NCBI RefSeq assembly: GCF_003589925.1
Contig: NZ_CP032382.1
Span: forward strand, 4,526,001 to 4,590,000
Reading direction: 5' to 3'
Length of the DNA stretch: 64,000 nt
Source of the DNA: Chryseolinea soli
GTDB lineage: Bacteria; Bacteroidota; Bacteroidia; Cytophagales; Cyclobacteriaceae
In this document: one piece after another, positions 34,350 through 42,766 of the stretch
How the letters are laid out: each line of letters starts with the position of its first letter
Numbering within the stretch: the stretch's first letter is position 1
Program-made: the position numbers and the translations under genes
The notes under the pieces: generated by a model
The model's database searches: none
What the model was told of the DNA's origin: nothing
The model's input: the letters and a program-made list of their open reading frames with translations, nothing else

Positions 34350-35810
34350 TTAATGCGCTCCGGGCGCCGCAAATTTTTTCGACCCGTCGTCGATCACCAA
34401 TATCCAATCTTTTCCTCCTGACGGCGGCGTGAACGATTTGATGCCGCTTCCTTTCACGCTCTTTCCCGCGGTTGATTTTCCGGTGCGTGGATCGAACCAC
34501 CAAACATTTTTAGTGGAGCCGCTGACTTTGCTGATGTCAATTTTAACGGGACTGTTTTGAGGCAAGTAAATAAAAGCATACGAACCGTTGGAATCGCGCG
34601 TGGCAATGATCACATCCAGGTAGGTGGTGCCGCGCGCTGAGGCGATCAGGTTTTGGTCGGGTATGCGCGAGAAATAAGGACGCGATAACATGAGGTCTTT
34701 CAGGTATTGCATCTCGCCCGCGGCTTCGGCGGTGGCGGCTTTTCGCCAGGCGATGAGGGTATCGCCCACGTTGATCGGTGGATTGAGACTGGTGTCGAGA
34801 AATTGCCAGACATGATGATGGCCGTACGTGACGCCGCAGCCACCGGCGAAGATGCCGCGGTAGATCCGTGCGCGCACATCGTAGGCGGTGAAGTAGCCAC
34901 GGGCGCGCGTCCATTTTCCGTCCCAGGGGTTCACGGGATGGTCTTCATAACAGGGCTCCATGTCGAGCGTCGGTTTCTGAGGTTTCAGCGCGAGGTCGCG
35001 CGTCACCCAATCCCAGGCGGGCGTTTCGCGGGCACCGTGGCCCGATTGGAACGTGTTCATGTCCAGCCAAGGTTCGCTGTGGATCTGTTGTGAGGTCGAG
35101 TATTCGCCGCCAGACGGATGATAAGTGATGAATGCCTCCTTGCCCAGCACCCCTTCGATGCCGTGGGCCATAGCCGTCCAGATGGGCCGGTCGTCGAAAC
35201 TCTTTCGCGTGGCATCGGGATTGGCCGCGTAGAATGCGGGACGATCGCCGCCGAGGATCCAGATCACATTCCAATCCCGGGCGTAGCGCTTGGCCAGCGT
35301 GGCGGCATATATCTCTGCATTTTTTTCGTTGAAGATCACCGGGCCTTCCCCCCACATCTGAGTGACCTTGTCACCCCATGTAGGAAGCAAACCGATGTAC
35401 ATACCTTTCTCGGCTGCCTTTCGGATAACGAAATCCACGTGATCCCAATAGTCATATGCATAAGGATCGTTCGGATCGTCGCCGGGTGTCTCTGCCAATT
35501 GGGTGGGGTCTTCGTTGTTGATCGGGAAATCGCCATAGCGATTGGGATGACGGATACCGTTGAATTCCGTTAGCCCCACGATCTGCAAAACATTGAAGCC
35601 TTGTGCGCTGCGAAGGGAAATAAATTCTTCGGCTTCTTCGCGTGTCAGACGATGGACCAATTCCCAATCGGTGTCGCCAAGCCAGAAGAAAGGCTTGCCG
35701 TCTTTGGTGGCGAGAAGGCGATTGTTGTCGCTCACCTTGATCTGCCCTGGAGCAAGAATGGATGAGCACAGAAGAAAAAGAAGGAAACAGGCGGTGGAGT
35801 AGGTTTTCAT
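34350..35810 (-). CDS. Secreted glycoside hydrolase, DUF4038/GH140-like
   Basis: 486 residues with a signal peptide (TACFLLFLLCSSILAPGQ). Residues ~28-380 match the DUF4038 TIM barrel, which founded GH140 (apiosidases acting on rhamnogalacturonan-II): 'LLATKDGKPFFWLGDTDWELVHRLTREEAEEF', 'FNVLQIVGLTEFN', 'WNVIWILGGDRP', 'TLDMEPCYEDHPVN'. Asp and Glu residues in 'WILGGDRP' and 'LDMEPCYE' are candidates for catalysis. Residues ~395-475 fit the companion C-terminal beta domain ('YLDVIIATRDSNGSYAFIYLP', 'VWWFDPRTGKS', 'KDWILVIDD'). The gene is alone, not in a SusC/D locus, so the polysaccharide context is missing. The family assignment is firm; the precise linkage is not. Confidence 0.88.
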   Translation of the reverse strand: MKTYSTACFLLFLLCSSILAPGQIKVSDNNRLLATKDGKPFFWLGDTDWELVHRLTREEAEEFISLRSAQGFNVLQIVGLTEFNGIRHPNRYGDFPINNEDPTQLAETPGDDPNDPYAYDYWDHVDFVIRKAAEKGMYIGLLPTWGDKVTQMWGEGPVIFNEKNAEIYAATLAKRYARDWNVIWILGGDRPAFYAANPDATRKSFDDRPIWTAMAHGIEGVLGKEAFITYHPSGGEYSTSQQIHSEPWLDMNTFQSGHGARETPAWDWVTRDLALKPQKPTLDMEPCYEDHPVNPWDGKWTRARGYFTAYDVRARIYRGIFAGGCGVTYGHHHVWQFLDTSLNPPINVGDTLIAWRKAATAEAAGEMQYLKDLMLSRPYFSRIPDQNLIASARGTTYLDVIIATRDSNGSYAFIYLPQNSPVKIDISKVSGSTKNVWWFDPRTGKSTAGKSVKGSGIKSFTPPSGGKDWILVIDDGSKKFAAPGAH

Positions 35811-35907
35811 AAAGAGCGGTTCGGGCGCGAGAAGATACTAAAGAATTATTTATTTCGTAACCGGTTCCTTCATGCCACGCCGCAACAGCCTGTCAACGGA
35901 TTTGGAT

Positions 35908-36438
35908 CTACTCTTCTTTCGCATGTCTAAAGCCGATCTTTCGAGCCGGCTCGGTGGGCGGCGGCTCCAGAAGTTCTTTCAGGTAGGCGAAAATGACCCT
36001 GAAGTCGTCATCGTGTTGCGCTGCCTTTCGTTCGATTTGCTCGAGTTTCAATAAAATGTCTTTTGACGTAATGAGCAGTTGCCGCATCTTCGAGAACACC
36101 CGAATCACCTGAATATTTACAGAAATGGCCTGCTTACTGCCCAGAACGCTGGAGAGCATGGCCACACCCTGTTCCGTAAAAGCCATGGGTGCATAGCGGA
36201 CACCGCCCCAACTTGAGGTGCCAAATTGGCACCTCAAGTTTTCGAGCTCCTGTGGCGAGAGCTCAAACATGAAATCTTCGGGGAAGCGTTCGATATTTCG
36301 CTTTACTTGTCGCTTCAAATACCGGGTTTCCACGCCATAGAGTGCGGACAGATCCATATCGAGCATCACTTTCTGTCCGCGGATCAGGTGGATCTTGCTG
36401 ATCACAGCGTCGTCTGAAACGGTTAGGCTATCGGTCAT
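35908..36438 (-). CDS. ORF6N domain protein
   Basis: 176 residues. Residues ~12-100 are an ORF6N domain ('IHLIRGQKVMLDMDLSALYGVETRYLKRQVKRNIERFPEDFMFELS...VRYAPMAFTEQGVAMLSSVLGSKQAI'), a DNA-binding module first defined in phages and common in bacterial chromosomes. A helical, coiled-coil-like tail follows ('KDILLKLEQIERKAAQHDDDFRVIFAYLKELLEPP'). It is probably a DNA-binding protein. No phage or mobile-element gene is nearby, so it is an isolated domesticated or transferred copy. Confidence 0.9.
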   Translation of the reverse strand: MTDSLTVSDDAVISKIHLIRGQKVMLDMDLSALYGVETRYLKRQVKRNIERFPEDFMFELSPQELENLRCQFGTSSWGGVRYAPMAFTEQGVAMLSSVLGSKQAISVNIQVIRVFSKMRQLLITSKDILLKLEQIERKAAQHDDDFRVIFAYLKELLEPPPTEPARKIGFRHAKEE

Positions 36439-36506
36439 CTCTTAAACTTGAACTATGTGCTACAAGCTTAAGAAATGAGACTGAAAGAAAATTGCAGTGA
36501 CCTTTG

Positions 36507-37028
36507 TTAATGCCCACCCAACCCATGATCGCCCAGCGAATACATGACCGCAAGCTTCCATTCGCGCCCCACTTTTTTCAGGACGCGCGTCTCATAGTTC
36601 GTATATCGCTTGCCGTCCGCGCCATCGGTTTGCTGCAGAAAGTTGACCCACATCCATTCATTGGAAAATTTTTGGAAGAACCACTGCGATCGCACGATGT
36701 TGGGTTGCGGCTGGGGCTTTGGATTCTTGCGAAAAGCTTCTGTGAAATTTTTGCGGATGGCGGCCAGCCCTTTGAAAGAGCCATACGATCCGTTGGAACC
36801 ATTCCAGGCACTTTGGGTGATGCGGTCGTCGACATAGAAGCTGAAGAGTTTGGTGCTGTCCTTGTTGAAGTAGGCGGCGGTCTCCGCTTCAATAATGCTG
36901 CGGATGGCTTGTTCATCCTGTTCGGTTGCTGCGAGGGATTCGCCTGCGAGGTTAGCTTCGCGGGGATGAAATGAAAAAACAGAAAAGACTGCACAGAGCA
37001 AGCAGGCGAGAGCGTAGGGAGTCCTCAT
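36507..37028 (-). CDS. Secreted NTF2-like (SnoaL/DUF4440-type) protein
   Basis: 173 residues from the ATG at 37028 (MRTPYALACLLCAVFSVF, signal peptide). The open frame continues far upstream to 37829, but there it is antisense to the MFS gene. The mature protein has the cone-like NTF2 fold sequence: 'DEQAIRSIIEAETAAYFNKDSTKLFSFYVDDRITQS', then 'YGSFKGLAAIRKNFTEAF', 'WMWVNFLQQTDGADGKRYTNYETRVLKKVGREWKLAVMYS'. Such proteins are small-molecule-binding or catalytic folds of varied use. No specific role can be assigned. It is divergent from the MFS transporter. Confidence 0.85.
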   Translation of the reverse strand: MRTPYALACLLCAVFSVFSFHPREANLAGESLAATEQDEQAIRSIIEAETAAYFNKDSTKLFSFYVDDRITQSAWNGSNGSYGSFKGLAAIRKNFTEAFRKNPKPQPQPNIVRSQWFFQKFSNEWMWVNFLQQTDGADGKRYTNYETRVLKKVGREWKLAVMYSLGDHGLGGH

Positions 37029-37322
37029 ATGGATTTTTTTAGATTGAATTGAACGGTTTGTACAACCGAATAAACGCAATCTTACTGTGGGTAAAGAAGA
37101 GGTGATGACGGAAAAAGCACCGTCACGATATTCAACCACGAAAGCCGAACAAACGCCGTTTGTCGAGGGTATATACTCGTTAAGCCGGAAGTCAGGGCAA
37201 TGCTTCTTGGTGGTCGCCGTCTGAATAAATTCGTGCCGGATCGCTATACAAGCGCCTGGAATTTCATAGCTTGGTTGGATGCCTGCGCTTGTCGTAGCGC
37301 CACACCTTAATGCCGTAACGCT

Positions 37323-38597
37323 TTGGAAATCGAAACGCTGTCTGCTAAGACTACCTCCGTGGGATATTATCGTTGGCGTATTTGTGCGCTCCTGTTCTTT
37401 GCCACCGCCATCAACTACATCGACCGCCAGGTACTGGGCATCCTGGCACCACAACTGCAGACAGAAATGGATTGGAGCGATTCGCAATACGGATTGATCG
37501 TCACCGCTTTTCAAGTAGCCTATGCCATCGGCTTCCTGTTCATGGGCAAGCTCATGGACCGGTTTGGGTGTTGGGGAGGCTATGCGTTTTCCGTGTTGGT
37601 GTGGAGTGTGGCTGCCATGCTGCACGCGGTCGCCCGCACGGCGGTGGGTTTTGGCGGGTGGCGGTTTGCGTTGGGTTTGGGTGAGGCGGGTAATTTTCCG
37701 GCCGCCGTCAAAGTGGTGTCGGAGTGGTTCCCCATAAAAGAGCGGTCGCTGGCCACAGGCATTTTTCTTTCCGGCAGCAGCATCGGTGCGATCGTTGCGC
37801 CATTGGCGGTGCCCGTCATCGCCATTCACTATGGGTGGCAGTGGGCTTTCATCCTCACGGGTGCATCGGGTTTTGTGTGGCTGCTATTTTGGCTGGCCAC
37901 CTATCGTCCCGTGGAGCAACACCCCAAACTTTCGGCATCGGAACTGGCCTATATTCAAAGCGATCCTCCCGAGCCCACCACGGAAGTGCCCTGGTTGCAA
38001 TTGCTGAAGTACAAACAGACGTGGGCGTTTGCCCTGGCAAAATTTCTGAGCGACCCGATCTTCTCGTTCTACTTTTTCTTCCTGCCAAAATTTTTCAACA
38101 GTCAGCATGGTCTCACGTTGGATAAGATCGGGGTGCCCATCATGATCATCTACGTCATGTCCGATCTGGGCAGCATGGCCGGTGGGTGGTTCTCTTCGCA
38201 CCTCATCCGGCGCGGATGGTCGGTCACTAAAAGTCGAAAGTTCACCATGTTGCTGGCGTCTGTTACGGTGACGCCGGTGTACCTGGCATCGCAGACCACA
38301 GACCTGTGGGTAGCGGTGGGGTTGATCGGGCTGGCCCTGTTCGCACACCAGGCATGGTCTGCCAACTTGTTGACGTTGCCTTCCGACATGTTTCCCCGAC
38401 AGGCGGTGGGCTCTGTGGTCGGCATCGGCAGCACCGTCGGCGCCATTGGAGGAATGTTCGGCGCGACCACGGCGGGCTTCTTATTGCAGTCCACCCATTC
38501 CTACGCGCCGCTTTTTGTGGTCGCCGGCTCAGCCTACTTGGTGGCACTGGCCATTCTTCACAGCCTCACGCCGCGTTTGCGAGCCGCTATTCCTTAA
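37323..38597 (+). CDS. MFS transporter, ExuT/hexuronate-type (ACS family)
   Basis: 424 residues, twelve predicted transmembrane helices. The motifs 'INYIDRQVLGILAPQLQTEM' (helix 1) and 'WRFALGLGEAGNFPAAVKVVSEWFPIKERSLATG' (helices 4-5) are diagnostic of the anion:cation symporter group that includes hexuronate transporters such as ExuT. 'GKLMDRFG' is the loop 2-3 MFS motif. No ATG is placed suitably: the start is taken as TTG at 37323, and GTG at 37359 is an alternative. The next gene, 122 bp on, is a ROK-type sugar kinase, suggesting uptake followed by phosphorylation of a sugar or sugar acid. Confidence 0.9.
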   Translation: MEIETLSAKTTSVGYYRWRICALLFFATAINYIDRQVLGILAPQLQTEMDWSDSQYGLIVTAFQVAYAIGFLFMGKLMDRFGCWGGYAFSVLVWSVAAMLHAVARTAVGFGGWRFALGLGEAGNFPAAVKVVSEWFPIKERSLATGIFLSGSSIGAIVAPLAVPVIAIHYGWQWAFILTGASGFVWLLFWLATYRPVEQHPKLSASELAYIQSDPPEPTTEVPWLQLLKYKQTWAFALAKFLSDPIFSFYFFFLPKFFNSQHGLTLDKIGVPIMIIYVMSDLGSMAGGWFSSHLIRRGWSVTKSRKFTMLLASVTVTPVYLASQTTDLWVAVGLIGLALFAHQAWSANLLTLPSDMFPRQAVGSVVGIGSTVGAIGGMFGATTAGFLLQSTHSYAPLFVVAGSAYLVALAILHSLTPRLRAAIP

Positions 38598-38613
38598 TTC
38601 TTTCCACGAATCA

Positions 38614-38695
38614 CAAGCCGAACGCAGGAAAGGGGTGGAACAAAAAAGTTTGCACTCTTCATTTTCGGCTTGCGCGAAGTTTTTGCTTACTTCGC
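38614..38695 (+). promoter_or_regulatory. Nested inverted repeats in the MFS-ROK spacer
   Basis: Two structures precede the ROK gene: long-range arms CAAGCCGAA (38614-38622) and TTCGGCTTG (38664-38672), and a small hairpin GCGAAGT / ACTTCGC (38674-38695). They could form a leader or attenuator controlling the kinase separately from the transporter. Confidence 0.3.
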
Positions 38696-38719
38696 TTCCT
38701 TCAAATCATCAGAAAACAT

Positions 38720-39556
38720 ATGGTTATTGGAGTTGATGTAGGCGGAACAAACATCCGCGCAGGTCTGGAACGCGGTGGCGAGATCATTCATCCACGGAAT
38801 GCGCCGTTCAACACACGGGGCAATTTGCGCGAAACGCTTGACGAGTTGACGCGGTTTATCCGCCCGCTTTTCGACCACGATGTGACAGGCATCGGCATCG
38901 GTGTGCCCTCGGTAGTTGACGTGGACAAAGGTATCGTTCTCAACGCGGCGAACATTCCGTCGTGGGAGCGTGTGCCCATAAAAGATATTCTGCACGAGGC
39001 CTTCAATGTGCCGGTCTATGTGAACAATGACGTGAATTGTTTTGCGCTGGGCGAGCACCGCTTTGGACAGTTGAAGGGCGTGAGGAACGGCGTCGGCATT
39101 TCTTCGGGCACAGGATTGGGCTGTGGCCTCATCATCAACCACCAGCTTTATTCCGGCACCAATTGTGGCGCGGGTGAGATCGGCCTGTTGCCCTATCTCG
39201 ACCACAACATGGAATATTATGCCAGCGGGAATTTCTTTCGCGTAAACTATAACCTCAGCGGCGAAGAAGCCAGCCGCCTTGCCCAGCAGGGCGATCGCGA
39301 GGCTTTAAAATACTGGGACGCATTCGGTGTCCACATGGGGCAAGCCATCAAGAGCGTCATGTACGCCTATGATCCCGAAGCCATTGTGCTGGGTGGATCG
39401 TTATCGAAGTCTCTTAATTTATACGAAGCATCCCTGTATACTTCTCTCCAAGACTTTATCTATCCTGAGTCTGTGAAGCGTATCAAGATCTATCAATCAC
39501 AAAACCCGAACATTGCTTTGTTGGGCGCTGCGGCTTTAGTGCCGGAGCCGTCGTAA
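38720..39556 (+). CDS. ROK-family sugar kinase lacking the ROK zinc motif
   Basis: 278 residues from the ATG at 38720. The frame is open upstream into the MFS gene, but 'MVIGVDVGGTNIRAGL' is a canonical ROK start (phosphate-1 motif DVGGT). The catalytic Asp104 lies in 'VNNDVNCFALGEHRFG', and the adenosine/phosphate-2 region is 'VGISSGTGLGCGLII'. The expected GEIGH...CxCGxxGCxE zinc-binding block is replaced by 'GEIGLLPYLDHNMEYYASGNFF', without Cys or the His, as in some glucokinase-like ROK variants. It phosphorylates a hexose or related sugar, possibly the one imported by the upstream MFS protein. It ends 49 bp from a convergent permease gene. Confidence 0.88.
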   Translation: MVIGVDVGGTNIRAGLERGGEIIHPRNAPFNTRGNLRETLDELTRFIRPLFDHDVTGIGIGVPSVVDVDKGIVLNAANIPSWERVPIKDILHEAFNVPVYVNNDVNCFALGEHRFGQLKGVRNGVGISSGTGLGCGLIINHQLYSGTNCGAGEIGLLPYLDHNMEYYASGNFFRVNYNLSGEEASRLAQQGDREALKYWDAFGVHMGQAIKSVMYAYDPEAIVLGGSLSKSLNLYEASLYTSLQDFIYPESVKRIKIYQSQNPNIALLGAAALVPEPS

Positions 39557-39605
39557 AATCAAGCGAGTTCCTTACTGCTTATTCACGCTGATCGGAGCGA
39601 CATGC

Positions 39606-42278
39606 TTACTCATACTTGAGCGTGTCTGCCGGGTTCGTCTTCGCGGTCTTAAAGATCTGGAAGCTGATGGTGGCAAAGGCAATAGCCAATATGGTCACCG
39701 CCGGCAAGAGGAAAAGCGTCCACTGCAATGCGATCTTGTATGGATAGTTCGACAGCCATTGCTGCATCGCCATATAGGCCAACGGGAACGACAACACAAT
39801 GGCCACCGCCACCAGTTTGATAAAGTCGGCCGACAAAAGCGAAACGATGCCCAAACGCGAAGCACCTAAGGCTTTGCGTATGCCGATCTCTTTCGTGCGC
39901 TGAACGGCCGTGTAGGAAGAGAGGCCGATCAATCCCAGGCAAGAGATGATAATGCCCAGCAGGGTGAAAATGGTCACTACTTTTGCAAAGCGGTCTTCGT
40001 CATTGTATTGGCGGTTATAGCGGTCTTCCAGGAATGAATATTGAAAGGCATTGTTGGGAAAAAACTTTTTGAAGACCGTCTCCACTTGCGCGATCACCGG
40101 CTTGGGATCATTGGTTTTGATCTTGATAGATGTTTCGGCGTAGGTGCTGTAGGTGGGAACGAACACAATGGGCTCCATCGGTTTCTTCAGCGACTCCTGG
40201 TGAAAATTGCCCACGACGCCGACGATGTGCACCTTCAAATCTCCATCCAATATTTCTTTTCCGATGGCTTCCTGCGCATTGGCGATCCCCAACAGTTCCA
40301 CGGCATTCTGGTTTATGATCACACTGTTGATGGCATTAAAATTGAATTTGTGGTCGGTCGGTAAAAATTTACGTCCCGCCACCAGCGGCACATCATAAGT
40401 ATCCATGAAATTATGGTCGGCACCAAAAAAGCTCATGGTGTAATGTGTGTCGGAAGGTTGTTCCGCGAGCCGCAGTCCGAATGTGCGGCCAAGCCGGTTG
40501 CCGGGGATCCGGCTTGACGTTGCCGCGCTGACCACGCCGTTGATCTTGGTGAGTTCGTCCTTATAATTTTCAACACGGGTCATGAAGGTGGAGTCCCAGG
40601 CCGTGAGTTCGGGTGGATCCACAAGCATGATGTTGCGAATGGCAATGCCCAGGTCGGCTTCGTTCATGAATTTTAATTGCTTGGAAACAATAAGCGTTCC
40701 CGTAATGAGGGTAGCGGAAGCTGTGAACTGGAAAACGACCAAGGCCTTCCGCATAAATTTCCCGCCCGACGAATGTTGAAACTTACCCTTCAAGACAGTC
40801 GCCGGCTGGTAAGACGAGAGTACGAAGGCCGGATAGAATCCTGCCAACAGCACACCCGATACTAGAACCAGGACGGCGATGATGATCGAGGGTGCTTGCA
40901 TCTCACCCAACACCTTCAGCATCGACAGCGGGCTGCCGACAATATCGTTGAACGTCGACTGCGAAACCCAGGTGATCACCACGGCCACCACAAACGCGAT
41001 CAAACTGATGAGAACGGATTCAAAGATAAACTGCCGCACCAATTGTGTTTTCAGCGCACCCATCACTTTGCGCAAGCCCACTTCCTTCGCACGGTCCAGT
41101 GCCCGGGAGGTGGTGAGATTGATGTAATTGATCCACGCAATCACCAAAATAAAAATAGCAACGATCAACATGGCCCACACCGCCTTGCCACTGGCCGTGC
41201 GTGCGATATCGTATTCATAGTCGGAGTACAAATGCGCTTTTTTCAACGGCTGCAAATAGAATTTTTCGACGCTGCCCGATACCTTGTCGCCTTTGAAATA
41301 GCGGTCGCTAAAAGCGGGAAACTTGCTTTCGAATGCCTTGTAATCTATGCCCGGTTTTAACACGATGTAATGCCGGAAATCCGACCACGTCCAACTGTCG
41401 TCGGCGCCGTGCTCTTCGGGACGGATGAGTGTGGCATACGACACCAGCGCATCGAACGTGATGTGCGAATTGTCAGGGTTGTTGGCACACACGCCGGTGA
41501 TCTTATAGGGCTGCTGATCAAGACCCCAATAGAATGTTTTTCCCAGGATGCTGGTGTAGTCGCCGCCAGTAACGCCGTAATATTTTTTGGCCACACTTTC
41601 GGTCAGCACCACCGCATACGGTTCCTTTAAAGCCGACGCGCGATCTCCGGCCAACAAGGGAAAGCTAAAGACCGACAGGAAGTGCTCGTCCACAAAATGA
41701 CAATTGTCGCCGCGGAATATTTTGTCGTCAATCTTCACGTTCATATCGCCACCCGGCATGAGACGCGTATACATCTCGATCTCGGGATAATCCTTGGCCA
41801 TCGTCGGTCCGATGGTGGGATAGGTGATCGTGCCATGCTGGATCAGCTTGCCATTTTGAAAACGATCGTTGGTGACGCGATAGATGCGATCGGCGTTATC
41901 AAAAAATGTATCAAAGCTCAGTTCATGCGACACAAATTGAAAGATCAGCAGACAAACCGCCAACCCCGTGCCCAATCCGAAAATGTTGATCAGCGAAAAG
42001 ACCTTGTTCTTGGTCACATTCCGAAACGCGATGATGAGATAGTTGCGCAGCATAATGGTGTTGATAAGTTGATAGGTTAATTTATTTCGAAGCACGATGC
42101 CGGGTCTGAAAAACCGGATCGCGTTCCATTCAAATCGGCGCCGGGCCCTGGATAGTCCAAACCGCCTGACGTCCGACGCGAACTTCTGGATCAGGTCGCC
42201 TTCGATCTCTTCCGCCAAATGATCGGGACAAACCGATCGTAGAAAACGAAGTGCCCAGGAGGGGGGATGGGGGGTCAT
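39606..42278 (-). CDS. FtsX/MacB-type ABC transporter permease with N-terminal permease-prefix domain
   Basis: 890 residues from the ATG at 42278. This start overlaps the PadR stop as ATGA and gives 'MTPHPPSWALRFLRSVCPDHLAEEIEGDL', the normal N-terminus of this Bacteroidota family; a longer frame to 42311 is not needed. The ~85-residue prefix domain is followed by two repeats, each a periplasmic MacB-PCD domain plus an FtsX permease domain. Transmembrane clusters lie at ~105-130, 375-400, 425-450 and 475-500, and again in the C-terminal ~210 residues ('FTLLGIIISCLGLIGLSSYTAVQRTKEIGIRKALGAS'). No ATPase gene is adjacent; these permeases usually use an unlinked LolD/MacB-like ATPase. It probably exports peptides, lipids or antibiotics under PadR control. 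Confidence 0.92.
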   Translation of the reverse strand: MTPHPPSWALRFLRSVCPDHLAEEIEGDLIQKFASDVRRFGLSRARRRFEWNAIRFFRPGIVLRNKLTYQLINTIMLRNYLIIAFRNVTKNKVFSLINIFGLGTGLAVCLLIFQFVSHELSFDTFFDNADRIYRVTNDRFQNGKLIQHGTITYPTIGPTMAKDYPEIEMYTRLMPGGDMNVKIDDKIFRGDNCHFVDEHFLSVFSFPLLAGDRASALKEPYAVVLTESVAKKYYGVTGGDYTSILGKTFYWGLDQQPYKITGVCANNPDNSHITFDALVSYATLIRPEEHGADDSWTWSDFRHYIVLKPGIDYKAFESKFPAFSDRYFKGDKVSGSVEKFYLQPLKKAHLYSDYEYDIARTASGKAVWAMLIVAIFILVIAWINYINLTTSRALDRAKEVGLRKVMGALKTQLVRQFIFESVLISLIAFVVAVVITWVSQSTFNDIVGSPLSMLKVLGEMQAPSIIIAVLVLVSGVLLAGFYPAFVLSSYQPATVLKGKFQHSSGGKFMRKALVVFQFTASATLITGTLIVSKQLKFMNEADLGIAIRNIMLVDPPELTAWDSTFMTRVENYKDELTKINGVVSAATSSRIPGNRLGRTFGLRLAEQPSDTHYTMSFFGADHNFMDTYDVPLVAGRKFLPTDHKFNFNAINSVIINQNAVELLGIANAQEAIGKEILDGDLKVHIVGVVGNFHQESLKKPMEPIVFVPTYSTYAETSIKIKTNDPKPVIAQVETVFKKFFPNNAFQYSFLEDRYNRQYNDEDRFAKVVTIFTLLGIIISCLGLIGLSSYTAVQRTKEIGIRKALGASRLGIVSLLSADFIKLVAVAIVLSFPLAYMAMQQWLSNYPYKIALQWTLFLLPAVTILAIAFATISFQIFKTAKTNPADTLKYE

Positions 42279-42604
42279 ACCGACATTTTTAATTGGGGAA
42301 TAAGCTTCCAAAGATCCATCCGCGTTTCTTTCATTGTACGCAGCAAAGCCAGACCCGCACTGGTGATGGTGTAGATCCGTTTGCGTCGGCCGCCGCGTTC
42401 GCTGGTGGCCCCGCCTACCTTGGATTTTATCAGCCCTTTGTCTTCCAACCGGTACAAGGTCACGTGCACAGCGCTAAGGTTCACATCGCGTTTCAGGCGC
42501 TTTTCGATCTCCTCGGCGATCACCGCCCCATACGCCTCTTCCTGCAACACGCCCACCATGGTCAGGATCAATTCTTCGAACTCGCCGAGATACTCTTTGC
42601 CCAT
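42275..42604 (-). CDS. PadR-family transcriptional regulator
   Basis: 109 residues, a complete PadR winged-helix domain: 'LGEFEELILTMVGVLQEEAYGAVIAEEIEKRL', 'LSAVHVTLYRLEDKGLIKSKV', 'GGRRKRIYTITSAGLALL'. It lacks the longer helical C-terminus of PadR-s2 proteins, as is usual when paired with FtsX-type permeases. Its stop overlaps the permease start (ATGA), so the two are translationally coupled. It most likely represses its own operon and is relieved by an effector of the transporter. Confidence 0.95.
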   Translation of the reverse strand: MGKEYLGEFEELILTMVGVLQEEAYGAVIAEEIEKRLKRDVNLSAVHVTLYRLEDKGLIKSKVGGATSERGGRRKRIYTITSAGLALLRTMKETRMDLWKLIPQLKMSV

Positions 42605-42766
42605 TTGCTTATATTTTGTTAAGTAAATAAAGCCAATGCCTTCCAGAAAAAAAAGAAATTTGAAGATTTACTTGAAAAGGGGGGAAAGGTTACAGACTTT
42701 CTCAGCGACCGGACTCTGGGGGGTCTAAAGAAAATATGTATCTTTCCCTAGAACTGACTTTTTAGA

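Noticed and set aside
35908..36438. Prophage remnant around the ORF6N gene
   Set aside because: No integrase, structural phage gene or attachment-like repeat flanks it.
37029..37829. N-terminal extension of the NTF2-like gene frame
   Set aside because: The extension is antisense to the MFS transporter; the ATG at 37028 gives a proper signal peptide.
38306..38719. N-terminal extension of the ROK frame
   Set aside because: It lies in another frame inside the MFS gene; the ROK phosphate-binding motif starts right at the ATG at 38720.
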